A DNA stretch of 52,083 nt from a virus. Of the stretch, positions 31,878-40,894 are shown piece after piece. The position numbers and the translations under genes are program-made. The DNA is taken from positions 1-52,083 of the IMG/VR virus record IMGVR_UViG_3300028592_000017; one strand, given 5' to 3'. Positions within the stretch are counted from its first letter, which is position 1; every line of letters starts with the position of its first letter. The notes beneath the pieces are model-generated. The model was not told the DNA's origin. It did not search any database and was given only the letters and a program-made list of their open reading frames with translations.

Positions 31878-33230
31878 ATGCCACACGAGATGCTGATCGA
31901 GCACGGGTCGACCGTGCTAAACCTGAACGATATGAGCCGGGACTGGACCTACCGGATCGCCCACAACTCCTGGGCGCCGCGGGTGGCCCGGCGCTCGCGC
32001 TCGCTCCTCGCCGACTGGCCGTATGACACCACGGTCGAGGACTACGCGCTGATGGTCCAGGGGCAGACGCCCGAGGCATGCATGGACGCGCTGGCCGCGC
32101 TCGTGCTGGCCTTCGACAACGCCCGCAAGTTCGAGCAGGGGCTCTCCAGCACGCCCGTGATCTGGAAGGTCCGGCCCGAGGGCGCGCGCCAGATGCTGAG
32201 CAGCATGATCCTGCCCGACCCGGAGGACCCGGAGAATGTGTCGTTCGACACGTCGTTTCTCAAGGGCGCGGCAGGCAAGTTCCAGAAGGTCGTGCCGATC
32301 CAGTTCCGGCGCCGCCCGCTGCTCGTGCGCGCGGCCGAGGAGACCTCGACCATCAGCACGGCCGGGATGGGCACGGTGCAAACGGTCACATGGGCCGACA
32401 GCGCCGACACGGTCAGCCCGGTGCGGGTCCAACTCAACGCGGCGACCAACGGCGGCGTCATGCCCGACGTGCGCGCCGGCGTGGTGTTAATCAGCAACAC
32501 GGCCGCCGACATCCAGATCCACGAGGGCGAGTCGTTCACCATCGGCGCCCCCTGGACCTCGCAGGCCGACGTGGCCAACTACGCCTCGGGCGGCTCGGTG
32601 CTGCGCTACACGCCGGTCGTCACCACGCGGGTCGAGGTCCTCAAGTCCGGCATCTCGATCCCGGCCGGCACATGGGTGCCGGTGCTGCTCTGCCGCAACA
32701 ACACGGCCGGGCGGGCCTACCTGGCCGACATTGGCATGCGCTACCTCCAGCGCACCGTCTACACCGGCGTGGGCCTCATCGACCTGGCGGTCACCACCCC
32801 GACCCACGTCATCCTGCCCTCGGTCACCATCACCGACACGGCCACCTCGCTGTACATCGGCATCCAGGCCATCTCGACCGGCGGCACGCTCGACATTGAT
32901 GCGGTCGCCTTCCTGAACGTCGCCAACCCCGAGGCCTGCTTGATCGTCCACGGCGCCTCGGTCACCGCCCTGCCGGGCACCCGGGTGGACCTGAGGATCG
33001 ACCCGCAGTACCTGACCGGGCGCGAGCCCACGGCCCTGGCCTACTACGGGCCCTCGACGGCCGCGGCCTTCTCGACCATCGACGGCGACATCAGCATCGC
33101 GCTCTCGGGCGCGTCGGCGACGGCGCTGTGGCTGCCGCTGGATACCCTCAACGCCTGGACGCTCGACGACCGGCCGACTGCGGTCGAGTTCACCGCCTAT
33201 CGGCAGCGGGCCTCGCTGATCCCGCGCTAG
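31878..33230 (+). CDS. Distal tail protein (Dit-like)
   Basis: The 450-residue protein follows the tape measure. Its first 150 residues (EMLIEHGSTVLNLNDMSRDW, PVIWKVRPEGARQMLSS, FQKVVPIQFRRRPLL) fit a Dit-type N-terminal domain that forms the hexameric ring at the tail tip. A C-terminal beta-sandwich region (about 200-400) may bind carbohydrate. Assignment is by place and pattern. Confidence 0.7.
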   Translation: MPHEMLIEHGSTVLNLNDMSRDWTYRIAHNSWAPRVARRSRSLLADWPYDTTVEDYALMVQGQTPEACMDALAALVLAFDNARKFEQGLSSTPVIWKVRPEGARQMLSSMILPDPEDPENVSFDTSFLKGAAGKFQKVVPIQFRRRPLLVRAAEETSTISTAGMGTVQTVTWADSADTVSPVRVQLNAATNGGVMPDVRAGVVLISNTAADIQIHEGESFTIGAPWTSQADVANYASGGSVLRYTPVVTTRVEVLKSGISIPAGTWVPVLLCRNNTAGRAYLADIGMRYLQRTVYTGVGLIDLAVTTPTHVILPSVTITDTATSLYIGIQAISTGGTLDIDAVAFLNVANPEACLIVHGASVTALPGTRVDLRIDPQYLTGREPTALAYYGPSTAAAFSTIDGDISIALSGASATALWLPLDTLNAWTLDDRPTAVEFTAYRQRASLIPR

Positions 33231-33237
33231 GAGCCCT

Positions 33238-34989
33238 ATGAGCCGCTACAACATCGCCATCTACGACCCGATCAAGGCGCAGACCATCGCGACCTACACC
33301 AGCCGTCTGCGCCCCGACTCGCTTTCCCTGACCGATGCGGCCTGCTCGTTTGAGGTCCCGCTGCCGCCCTGGGAGTCGGTGCGCTACCTCGATAACCAGC
33401 GGGTGCTTCAGATCTGGGTGACCCGCCACGGCCGCATCCGCAAGTACCGCCTGGCCACGCCGACGCTGCTGCCCGACGGCGTGCGCTTCGAGTCGGCCGG
33501 ACTGGTCGTGGCGCTCGACGACGACGACTATACCGACCTCTGGAGCTCGACCGACCTGGGCAGCTGGCTGGTGATGAACCCTAACTACAACTCCCGCTAC
33601 GGGGAAAACTGGACTATCGACACCAACAACCGCCTTTTCCTCGGGATGACCAACAACGCGACCTACCCCAACAACGCAGGGTATGCCGGGGCGGGCTTCT
33701 TCGCGCCCGCCGGCGGCACGCGGCCGGTCGCGGTGGCGCAGTTCGACGTGGCCTTCGTCAATATCCCGGCTAACTTCCGCTGGCAGATGATTCGGGGCAA
33801 CCGCGACTTCACTGGCTTGGCCACCCAGACGTTCCTGCTGTCGCCGGGCACGAGTACCTATGCGTTCTGCCAGACGCTGACCACGCCCATGGATCTGATC
33901 GCCTTCGAGCTGTTCAACCTGACCGGGGCGCCCGCGCTCTACGTCGGCGAGACCGGCGCCTCCCGCGCCGTGATGACCAACGTCCGCGTGGCGACCAGCG
34001 TCGCCAACCTGGTCAGCACCACGGTGACCAGCGGCGCGATCGCCATCGGCGTGGCCTCGCCCACCGTGGCCAGCGTCGCCAACCTCTACGTCGGCCAGCG
34101 CGTGGTCATCAACTCCGGGGCGGCCGACAGTGAGAGCGTCGTCATCACGGCGGTGGGCGCGACGACCCTCACCGCCGTCTTCGCCAAGAACCACCTGGCC
34201 GGCGCCACGGTCCGCGCGATCTATGTCTCCGACAAGGAGATCATCGAGCATGCACTGAGCCAGGTGACCACGCTCAATACCGCGAGCGGGCTCAGGACCA
34301 GCACCGCGCTGATCCAGTCGAGCGGCCGCGACCTCGCCGACAAGCAGTGGTCGGCGGCCAGCCCGCTGGCGGTCATCAGCGAGCTGGCCGCGCGGGCGGA
34401 CTACAGCTACGGCGTGCGCCCGGACGGCGCGTTGTACTACCACCCGCGCGGCACCTACAGCCGGGCATGGTCCGTGCGCGCCGGCGACATCGTGCTGGCG
34501 CGGCCGGCCGCCGGCCTGGTCAACAGCGTGCGCGCGCGCTACGAGAGCAATGACCGGGCGGCGGTCACCGCCTATAGCAGCGACACGGCCTCCATCGTCC
34601 AGAACGGGCTGACCCGCCGGCGCACCATCGGCGCCGACACCGGGAGCGCGACCGAGGCGGGCGTGATCCGCGACACCAGCCTGGGCGACACCAAGACCCG
34701 CAAGGTGCAGAGCAGCATCACGTTCCGGCGACTCTTTGATCGCGGCGGCGTAGAGTATCCACCAGACAGTGTGCAGCCGGGCGACACGATCACGATCGCC
34801 AACCTGCCGGCCGGCCTGACCGGCTCCAACCTGCGCACGTTCACCGTCGCCGAGGCCGCCTTCGACCCGGTCACCAGCACGCCGAGCGTCACGCCCCAGG
34901 AGCCGCTGCCGCGGCTGGATGTCCTGCTGGCGCAGGGCATTTCCGCCAGCACCAGCCCCACCACCGGGGGCGTTGATACCCGCGATTGA
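33238..34989 (+). CDS. Tail tip / baseplate hub protein (Tal-like)
   Basis: The 583-residue protein (MSRYNIAIYDPIKAQTIATY) has the order of a tail-associated hub: an N-terminal domain that docks to Dit, an inserted beta-sandwich at about 90-240 that could bind the receptor, then a mixed domain (VSDKEIIEHALSQVTTLNTA) and a C-terminal strand region (FRRLFDRGGVEYPPDSVQPG). It would plug the tube and recognise the host. No enzymatic motif is seen. Confidence 0.7.
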   Translation: MSRYNIAIYDPIKAQTIATYTSRLRPDSLSLTDAACSFEVPLPPWESVRYLDNQRVLQIWVTRHGRIRKYRLATPTLLPDGVRFESAGLVVALDDDDYTDLWSSTDLGSWLVMNPNYNSRYGENWTIDTNNRLFLGMTNNATYPNNAGYAGAGFFAPAGGTRPVAVAQFDVAFVNIPANFRWQMIRGNRDFTGLATQTFLLSPGTSTYAFCQTLTTPMDLIAFELFNLTGAPALYVGETGASRAVMTNVRVATSVANLVSTTVTSGAIAIGVASPTVASVANLYVGQRVVINSGAADSESVVITAVGATTLTAVFAKNHLAGATVRAIYVSDKEIIEHALSQVTTLNTASGLRTSTALIQSSGRDLADKQWSAASPLAVISELAARADYSYGVRPDGALYYHPRGTYSRAWSVRAGDIVLARPAAGLVNSVRARYESNDRAAVTAYSSDTASIVQNGLTRRRTIGADTGSATEAGVIRDTSLGDTKTRKVQSSITFRRLFDRGGVEYPPDSVQPGDTITIANLPAGLTGSNLRTFTVAEAAFDPVTSTPSVTPQEPLPRLDVLLAQGISASTSPTTGGVDTRD

Positions 34990-35005
34990 TAAAGGAGAGA
35001 TCACC

Positions 35006-35728
35006 ATGAAATCACCCGCCCTGCTCACGCTCCTGCTGGCCGCGCTCCTGGCTCTCCTGATCGGCCTGGCGCGTCCTGGGGGCGCCCACGAGATCCCGGC
35101 CTACGCCGATGACGCCTATGCGCTTGGCGATGTGCAGGCGGTCACCCAGACGCTCTGCCACACGGGCCTGGATGGCGACCACGCCACCATCCTCCAGTCG
35201 CTAACCGCGCCGACCACGGGCACGTACCAGCTGACCCAGGGCCGGCTCAGCGGCCAGTACCTGCCGCGCATCGTGACCGCGCCCTGGACCGGCGTGATCA
35301 CCGGCGATGTGCTGACCTGGTCGCCGAACCTGCGCGATCCGCGCATCGTGGTGCTATGGGAGGGGGCGGGCTGCCTCTTCCGCATGCCGGTGATGGAGCT
35401 GCTGCCGCTCGTGGCGGCCGACGAGGCGTACGCCGTGGACGGTGCGGCGGTCGAGACCTTTGTCGCATGCGCCGAGTATGGGCGGAGCGTGGTCATCGTG
35501 CTGACCGCCACCGATAGCCAGGCGCGGCGCTACAACCTGGGCGTGGATACGACCGGCCTGATCGTCAGCCACACCGGGCTCGTGGCCGTGGCGGGGGAGA
35601 CGGTGGACTGGCTTCCGCACGACCCCGGCGACCGGGCGACCGTCGTCATCGGCGGCGGGCCGTGCGACGCGCCGGTGCTGCGGCTCTGGCGGGTGACCCG
35701 GGTGTGGCTGCCGCTGCTGGCCCGCTAA
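35006..35728 (+). CDS. Secreted or virion protein with signal peptide (240 aa)
   Basis: ATG 35006 follows AAAGGAGAG. Residues 1-28 are a clear signal peptide (KSPALLTLLLAALLALLIGL with an Ala-His cleavage region). The mature part is a beta-rich protein with four Cys residues that could form disulphides (TLCHTGLDG, AGCLFRMP, FVACAEYG, GGGPCDAP). It is the last gene of the late operon. It may be an exported lysis or superinfection protein. No family is recognised. Confidence 0.6.
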   Translation: MKSPALLTLLLAALLALLIGLARPGGAHEIPAYADDAYALGDVQAVTQTLCHTGLDGDHATILQSLTAPTTGTYQLTQGRLSGQYLPRIVTAPWTGVITGDVLTWSPNLRDPRIVVLWEGAGCLFRMPVMELLPLVAADEAYAVDGAAVETFVACAEYGRSVVIVLTATDSQARRYNLGVDTTGLIVSHTGLVAVAGETVDWLPHDPGDRATVVIGGGPCDAPVLRLWRVTRVWLPLLAR

Positions 35729-35770
35729 ACCACCACCGCCCCTGGACGTGCTCCAGGGGCGGTGGTGGTT
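35728..35770. terminator. Strong bidirectional terminator at the end of the late operon
   Basis: A 19-bp perfect stem pairs 35728-35746 with 35752-35770 across a 5-nt loop, followed rightward by TCTTGT. It sits between the convergent late operon and the leftward gene at 35788. The mostly G/C stem should stop transcription in both directions. Confidence 0.92.
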
Positions 35771-35787
35771 CTTGTGGCATGGGCGGG

Positions 35788-36582
35788 CTAGTCCCGGAAC
35801 GCTGGCACGAGTGAGATATCGTCGGCGATCAGATAGATGGTGTCGATATCGATGCCGGCGAAGTTGATCCGCTCGACCGTTGCGCGGTTGTACTGGACGA
35901 GCACGGACGCCTGCTCGGCGGTGTTGCCGAACGTATCCTTGAGCGAGAAGGTGCCCTGAAGGATGACAAACTCGTAGGCGATGTTGGATTGATCCACGGT
36001 TTGCAGCAGGTCCTTCACATCGCGCTTCGCCCCAAACTTCACCAGGCCGCTCGTCAGGTTGTCGTTGATCGCCCACTGGATGACAAGCCCGCCGTCGACC
36101 TCTTGCACCGTTTGCAGCCGCTTTAGCCCGCGGTTGCCATCGCCCAGTGCGCGCTCCAGGAACTCGCTCAGACCCTCGACGGCCGTACGCGTTGGCGCGG
36201 GCGTCTTTGTGGGCGCCGGCGTTCTGGTTGGCCCGGGCGTTGGGGTGATGGTCGGCGGCACGGTTGGCCGCGCCGCCTCGGTGGCGGCCAGGGCCTGCTG
36301 GTTTGCCTCAGCGGTGCCGTTCGCGCTGGACTGGACCACGGTGGCCGTTGCGCCGGCATTGGCCCGCTGGAGGTCGGCCAGGGCCTGGGCGGTCGCCGTC
36401 GTGTTTCGCGGCGAGACATAGCCCAGTGCTTGGAGTACGCCACCAAGCGCGCCGCAGATCAGAAAGAGGCCAATGCAGCCGAGCGCCTTCGGTATCTTCT
36501 TCTTCGGCGGCGGGGGTGGTGGATAGTAGGGCATATAGGGCGGCTGCGGCGGACCAGGCGGCGGGTACTGCGATTGGGACAT
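35788..36582 (-). CDS. Membrane-anchored protein with Thr-Pro linker (moron candidate)
   Basis: The 264-residue protein has a Pro/Tyr-rich N-terminus (QYPPPGPPQPPYMPYYPPPP), a basic KKK stop, one membrane helix (about 33-55) and an extracytoplasmic linker with TPTPGPTRTPAPTKTPAP. A folded C-terminal domain (about 135-264) follows. This layout is common in host envelope proteins of Chloroflexota. ATG 36582 has AAAGGAG just upstream. It sits alone at the convergence point with a terminator hairpin 30 bp before it, typical of a lysogenic-conversion gene. Confidence 0.65.
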   Translation of the reverse strand: MSQSQYPPPGPPQPPYMPYYPPPPPPKKKIPKALGCIGLFLICGALGGVLQALGYVSPRNTTATAQALADLQRANAGATATVVQSSANGTAEANQQALAATEAARPTVPPTITPTPGPTRTPAPTKTPAPTRTAVEGLSEFLERALGDGNRGLKRLQTVQEVDGGLVIQWAINDNLTSGLVKFGAKRDVKDLLQTVDQSNIAYEFVILQGTFSLKDTFGNTAEQASVLVQYNRATVERINFAGIDIDTIYLIADDISLVPAFRD

Positions 36583-36611
36583 GCCGACTCCTTTCAGCGA
36601 GATACACCATG

Positions 36612-36656
36612 CAAGCAAAAAGGAACCGCCCGTCTGATGATCAGACGGGCGGTTCC
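36612..36656 (-). terminator. Leftward intrinsic terminator
   Basis: A 16-bp perfect stem pairs 36622-36637 with 36641-36656 across a 3-nt loop. On the minus strand it is followed by TTTTTGC. It ends the leftward plasmid-like operon after the gene at 36667 and lies just before the gene at 35788, which it could also attenuate. Confidence 0.9.
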
Positions 36657-36666
36657 TGTGGGTCTA

Positions 36667-37071
36667 TTACTGCGCCACTCCCTGGACCGGCTTTTGTGCC
36701 GGCATTGGAAGAATGCGCCGCCAGAGGATTATATCGGTTTGCCCAACACCCCATAGCTCAAACTGTTGCCACTCTGAGGAGAAGTGTTCCGGTGCCTGGA
36801 TCGTTAGCTCGCCCACCCGTGCGTCCCTGGCATCGACCAGGGCAACCGTGACGGCGCGCCTCGCCGTGATAACCTGGCGCTCACGATTGTGCTCCTCTAT
36901 CAGCGGAAGATAGCGCACGGCGTACTGCCGACCGTCAGCGAGGGCCTGGCCTAGAAGAACGGCCAGTTCGCGATTGATGCGCTCATGTGCGTCATCGCGC
37001 GCCTCGGGGAAGCGCTCGGCATAGTCGTACACCACAGTGTGAATGCCGGTCTTAGGATTCTCGGTACTCAC
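36667..37071 (-). CDS. Hypothetical protein (134 aa)
   Basis: The last gene of the leftward operon, its start overlapping the stop of the ATPase gene by 4 bp. It is alpha/beta with an N-terminal helix (AHERINRELAVLLGQALADG) and strands (RQVITARRAVTVALVDARDA). No family is recognised. The strict overlap suggests it works with the ATPase. Confidence 0.6.
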   Translation of the reverse strand: MSTENPKTGIHTVVYDYAERFPEARDDAHERINRELAVLLGQALADGRQYAVRYLPLIEEHNRERQVITARRAVTVALVDARDARVGELTIQAPEHFSSEWQQFELWGVGQTDIILWRRILPMPAQKPVQGVAQ

Positions 37072-38264
37072 TGCGCCACCTCCTCGGCAACAACTTCCGG
37101 TGTATTCTCGGCTATTTTCTGTAAAGCCTTTGCCGCAGCCGCCGCCGCCATCGTAGCCCGGATCTCCTTCGCCAGAAGCCGAGCGTTTTCCTTCCTCATA
37201 TCGACCTTGACCGCAATCTCGCTATCGGTCAGGCCCTCCATAATCCAGTAGCGGATTGCCGCCGCGCGCAACTCCGGCTGTTTCACGGAGGTGCTCCCTG
37301 GCGAAAACTCCCGAACTCCCAGCGTGGAATCCTCGGTTTTTTCTCCCTCGGAGCTGGGAGTTGGGAGTTTCCAACTCTGGAGCGAGCTCAGCGGGCCGGC
37401 GGCCAGCCGAGGGGCGGCGCTCAGATCGACGGCATAATGCTGACCGCCGTGGGCGACCACGCACGGCCGCGCCATCGTGATCATGGCCTGCCCCACTTCG
37501 ACGGTAATCTTCTTATCGGCGACCAAACGCTTGACAACATTCCGGGCGTCATTCCCCAGATAGATCCATAGGACGTTCTTCACCGCATCGCCATGTCCAT
37601 CGAGTCCGAGCGCGCCGACCCGGTCGGATTGCGGGAAGAACAGGACATGCACGTTGTATTCGCGGCCGACGCGGAGCAGGCGACGCAGCGGCACGCCGGC
37701 GTCGGGCAGCTCCTCCATGGTGTCATTGATCTCATCCCAGATCAGCCACAGGTCCGAGAAGATGGCATCGGGGTTGTCGCGTTTATGGATCCGGCGCCGA
37801 TTGAATTCGGTGAACACCGCCCGCAGTCCGGCCGCAATTCGTGTGTAGCCCGCGTCGTCATCCAGTCCGGCCGCGGCCAGGCCGCCCCACTTGCCGCGCC
37901 ACCACTTAGGATCGGCCACAAAGGCCTCGCCGTGGAGCAGGCGGGTAATTGCCTCGCCCGTCGTCGTCTTGCCCGCGCCGGTGTCGCCGATGATGCCGAT
38001 GTGCGGCGCAGTCTGGAGCAGCTGGGCGACCACAGCCTGGATCGGCGCGAGGGTGATGGATGGCGACATCGGCGGCTCCTGCTGTGGCGCGAGCTGCTGT
38101 TGACGCGGCTCATCCTTCGGCGGCTCCTGCCGGCGGCCAGGGAGACCGCCGACCAGGACGATGTTGGGGCGCAACTTGAACCACAGGAAGCCCGCGAGCG
38201 CCGCCACCACGAGGGCGACGGCGACGAGGATGACCTGGAGCGATTGGGCGGCATCTGGTGTCAT
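37068..38264 (-). CDS. Membrane-anchored P-loop ATPase (FtsK/HerA-like)
   Basis: Residues about 9-29 form one membrane helix. After a Gln/Pro linker, a P-loop ATPase domain follows, with Walker A GDTGAGKT (93-100) and Walker B LWLIWDEIN (Asp177, Glu178). The order fits FtsK/HerA/VirD4-type DNA or protein translocases. The C-terminus has an HTH-like stretch (TDSEIAVKVDMRKENARLLA). It is followed by a coupled gene and preceded by a polytopic membrane protein, so the pair may form a membrane channel for DNA handling or segregation. Substrate unknown. Confidence 0.75.
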   Translation of the reverse strand: MTPDAAQSLQVILVAVALVVAALAGFLWFKLRPNIVLVGGLPGRRQEPPKDEPRQQQLAPQQEPPMSPSITLAPIQAVVAQLLQTAPHIGIIGDTGAGKTTTGEAITRLLHGEAFVADPKWWRGKWGGLAAAGLDDDAGYTRIAAGLRAVFTEFNRRRIHKRDNPDAIFSDLWLIWDEINDTMEELPDAGVPLRRLLRVGREYNVHVLFFPQSDRVGALGLDGHGDAVKNVLWIYLGNDARNVVKRLVADKKITVEVGQAMITMARPCVVAHGGQHYAVDLSAAPRLAAGPLSSLQSWKLPTPSSEGEKTEDSTLGVREFSPGSTSVKQPELRAAAIRYWIMEGLTDSEIAVKVDMRKENARLLAKEIRATMAAAAAAKALQKIAENTPEVVAEEVAQ

Positions 38265-38273
38265 AGGAACCTC

Positions 38274-38921
38274 TTAGCGCTTGACCAGGCGCACGATGAT
38301 CACGCCGGTCAGAACGATCAGCCGCTCGGATGCAAGGGCGATAAAGGCACCCAGCAGGGTGAACAGAATCACGACATAGCCCTGGTAGGCCATACCGCGA
38401 GTCGCGGCGCCCCACTGGATGCCGGCGGCGCTGCTGACCACATCGAAGAGGGTAACCAGGAAGAGGACCGGCCAGATGATCCAGCGCAGCACCTTCCAGA
38501 TCTCGACCATCTTGTGGCGCAGCACCATCGCCTTCACGCGGGGAAGGTGCTGCTCACACAGCGAGATCCCAAGGTGGACGATCGCCGCCGGCACGACGGC
38601 CATGCCGATCCACTGATTGAGCGAGAGGATCGACAGATAGCCGTTCAGCACCCAGAGGCCAACCCAGACCAGTTCCAGCACGACCAGGGCTGAGATCAGG
38701 CCCCAGTACTGGTAGCGCTGGACCGCCTTGTCCTTGGAGATTGGCACCGGCTCGGCGCGCGTCGCGATGACCTTGCGCTGGCGAGCGGCGATGCTGGGGC
38801 GCCGGCGATCGGTGCGCTTCTTTTCTTCGGCGGGTGTGTGTTCTTGAGAGGGAGGCGCAGCGGACTTGAGGTTGCTGTTATCCAGCACCGCGGCGTTGAG
38901 GTCAAAAGCGGCGTCCGTCAT
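38274..38921 (-). CDS. Polytopic membrane protein (215 aa)
   Basis: After a charged cytoplasmic N-terminus (about 1-70) come four or five membrane segments (about 73-93, 103-121, 146-166, 181-198 and 201-213). It lies 9 bp upstream of the membrane-anchored ATPase gene and is probably its partner. No channel or transporter motif is recognised. Confidence 0.65.
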   Translation of the reverse strand: MTDAAFDLNAAVLDNSNLKSAAPPSQEHTPAEEKKRTDRRRPSIAARQRKVIATRAEPVPISKDKAVQRYQYWGLISALVVLELVWVGLWVLNGYLSILSLNQWIGMAVVPAAIVHLGISLCEQHLPRVKAMVLRHKMVEIWKVLRWIIWPVLFLVTLFDVVSSAAGIQWGAATRGMAYQGYVVILFTLLGAFIALASERLIVLTGVIIVRLVKR

Positions 38922-38930
38922 CGGGTCTAC

Positions 38931-38969
38931 CTACCTTTCCTGGTAGGCAGCCATGCTATACTTTGCCAT
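38931..38969 (-). CDS. Possible 12-residue leader peptide
   Basis: A minus-strand frame MAKYSMAAYQER, preceded by AGGAGA, ends in TAG about 9 bp before ATG 38921. Its codons lie over a 10-bp inverted repeat (38946-38955 and 38967-38976). It could be a leader that couples or attenuates translation of the membrane protein. It is short and may be chance. Confidence 0.3.
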   Translation of the reverse strand: MAKYSMAAYQER

Positions 38970-39074
38970 GGCTGCCGTCTCCTAAACGTTCCGGTGGCCC
39001 ACGCGCCAGACCGCTCCAACGGTGCTGGCGTTTATGTTGGCCACAGTATACCACCGGGCGCAATGGCGATCATC

Positions 39075-39293
39075 CTATGAGCGCTCGTGCGCCTCTTGAA
39101 GTTCATAGCCCAGGCGTTCCACATCGGCGTCGAGTTCCTCAATTCGCTGCTGGAGCGGCACAACTGCCTCCTCGACCGCCGCGCGGATAATGGCCGCAAG
39201 CCCCGCCATGTCGCGCCGTATAGGCGGAAGGAGTGGGTTGTCAGGGAAAATAAAATCCATAATCTGCCGTGCCCATTCTTCCGGAGTCTTCAT
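39075..39293 (-). CDS. Small coiled-coil protein (72 aa)
   Basis: ATG 39293 follows AGGAGG, deciding this start over in-frame starts inside the next gene. The product (MKTPEEWARQIMDFIFPDNP) ends in a helix with a heptad-like pattern (VPLQQRIEELDADVERLG). Such proteins are common in phage early regions but the function is unknown. Confidence 0.6.
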   Translation of the reverse strand: MKTPEEWARQIMDFIFPDNPLLPPIRRDMAGLAAIIRAAVEEAVVPLQQRIEELDADVERLGYELQEAHERS

Positions 39294-39303
39294 CCCTTCC
39301 TCC

Positions 39304-39699
39304 TTAGTCATCGTCGTCCAGAAACCCACTGCCGAAGCTGGCCACGTCGGCGGCCGCGGTCGGCGCGATGGTCGGCGGTGCGGGCGCAGCTGGCGCCGAT
39401 ATCGCACGTGCGACACCGAGCATCGCGGGCAGGGCGTTCTGCTGGGTCAGCAGCTCGAGCGCCGGCAGCAGGGCGACGCGCAGGCGCTGGGCCAGGGTGC
39501 GCGGGTCGAAGCCGGCCACCTCCGCCCCGCTGATCAGCGCCTCGCCGGCCAGGATCAGCAGCCCGCGCCGCGTCGACTCGGCCAGCAGCTCGGACTCGCT
39601 GCCGAACTGGGGCAGCGCCGCCAGGACCGCCTGGAGCAGCGCCACCTCGTCCGGGCCAAGCCGGGTAGACTTGGTGGCGCGCTGGACGGCCGGACTCAC
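39304..39699 (-). CDS. ParR-like partner protein (131 aa)
   Basis: GTG 39699 overlaps the stop of the ParM-like gene (GTGA). The small size, the order after the actin gene and the first half (GPDEVALLQAVLAALPQFGS, LAESTRRGLLILAG) fit a DNA-binding adaptor of ParMRC segregation systems. The C-terminus is Pro/Ala-rich and ends in DDDD, a tail that could touch the filament. Sequence similarity to known ParR is not evident, so the assignment is by context. Confidence 0.6.
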   Translation of the reverse strand: MSPAVQRATKSTRLGPDEVALLQAVLAALPQFGSESELLAESTRRGLLILAGEALISGAEVAGFDPRTLAQRLRVALLPALELLTQQNALPAMLGVARAISAPAAPAPPTIAPTAAADVASFGSGFLDDDD

Positions 39700-40871
39700 G
39701 ACGCGCTCCCCGCCGCCGCGTACACGACGGCGACCAGGGCGCCGGTGGCATTCAGCGTCAGGGCGAACTGGTCCGGCACCATGGTGTAGTTGCGCGGCGC
39801 CCGCTTGCCCATCGCGGCCGCCCGCTCCTCGATGGCGGCGCGCAGGCCGTCGAGCAGGACGCCGCCGCCGGTGAAGAGGACATAGCGCGACTGCTGCTGG
39901 AGGACCGGGAGCAGCCGCGCCACCAGGTCCTGGCCCTCGGCCGCGATGACCTGGTCGACCTCGGCGTCGATCGGGACGCGCACCCCCGACTCGCGGACCG
40001 TGCGCGAGATCAGCGCCTGCATCGCCTGGGCATCGTTGAGGCGCAGGTGGCCGAGCTGGGCGGCCAGCTGGCGGGCCATGGTCACCGTGCCGCGTCCGAG
40101 CTTCTCGCCGGTCATGCGGTAGGGCGCCACGTCCACGTCCGTGCGCTGCAAATCGCCGGTGCCGATGTCGACGATCGAGAGCGCCTCGATGCCGTCGTCG
40201 ACCGTCTGGCCGTTGGGCTGGCGCGACCAGACCAGATAGGTACCGATCGACTGGGCCTGGGGCATGATGGTCGAGTAGGTCAGCGTCCACCAGCTGACCT
40301 GGCCGTTCGACGCCGTGCGCGCGACTTCGAAGGTCTTGCCGAACAGGTGCTCCTTGATTGCCTGCTTCGTCTCCTTCGAGACGCCCAGCCGGTCGCCGCC
40401 GCGCATCAGCACGATCTCATCGTTGGGCACGGCCAGGCCGACCGCCAGGTTGTGGATGCCGGACTTGTAGCCGCCGGCGATCAGCGCCTCGACCAGGGCC
40501 GCCGCCAGGAAACTGATCTGGCGCGGGTCGCCCAGACGCTCCGAGGTCGTGCCGATCGGCAGCGCGTCGCCGTCCTGCCCCAGCGCCTCGGCGCCCGCCC
40601 AGAAGGCCGGTCCGCTGTTCACGCGGTAGCTCGTGATGCCGGCGCCGCCGCGGATCTCCTTGGCGGCCCGGTAGACGGTGGGGACCGCCTGGGTGACCAG
40701 CTCGCCGGCCGGGGTCAGCAGCGCGATCTTGGTGTGGCCGTTGCCGTTGTCCAGGCCGGCGGGGACCAGCGGCCCGGAGCCGGCGACGCGGATCGTGCTC
40801 GGGAGGCCGAGCGGGAGGTTGTCCTGGAGGTGGTCGAGGATCGTTCCGCCGCGTTGCGCTGTCAGGGTCAT
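39696..40871 (-). CDS. parM: ParM/StbA-like actin-fold segregation ATPase
   Basis: The actin fold is shown by phosphate-1 motif GLDNGNGHTKIA (Asp41), phosphate-2 motif VDIGTGDLQRT (Asp235) and the adenosine motif FTGGGVLLDG (about 333-342). Such proteins polymerise with ATP and push or pull plasmid copies apart through a partner bound to a centromere. At 391 residues it is slightly longer than R1 ParM. It starts with AAGGAGCAGG before ATG 40871. Two direct repeats lie in its promoter region. In phages, such filaments also centre or move genomes. Confidence 0.85.
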   Translation of the reverse strand: MTLTAQRGGTILDHLQDNLPLGLPSTIRVAGSGPLVPAGLDNGNGHTKIALLTPAGELVTQAVPTVYRAAKEIRGGAGITSYRVNSGPAFWAGAEALGQDGDALPIGTTSERLGDPRQISFLAAALVEALIAGGYKSGIHNLAVGLAVPNDEIVLMRGGDRLGVSKETKQAIKEHLFGKTFEVARTASNGQVSWWTLTYSTIMPQAQSIGTYLVWSRQPNGQTVDDGIEALSIVDIGTGDLQRTDVDVAPYRMTGEKLGRGTVTMARQLAAQLGHLRLNDAQAMQALISRTVRESGVRVPIDAEVDQVIAAEGQDLVARLLPVLQQQSRYVLFTGGGVLLDGLRAAIEERAAAMGKRAPRNYTMVPDQFALTLNATGALVAVVYAAAGSAS

Positions 40872-40894
40872 GGCCTGCTCCTTTGTCTACAGAT

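Noticed and set aside
33190-35028. Minus-strand open frame of 612 residues opposite the tail tip gene
   Set aside because: Antisense shadow of a structural gene; rich in Arg, Gly and Val with no recognisable motif and no promoter or ribosome binding site.
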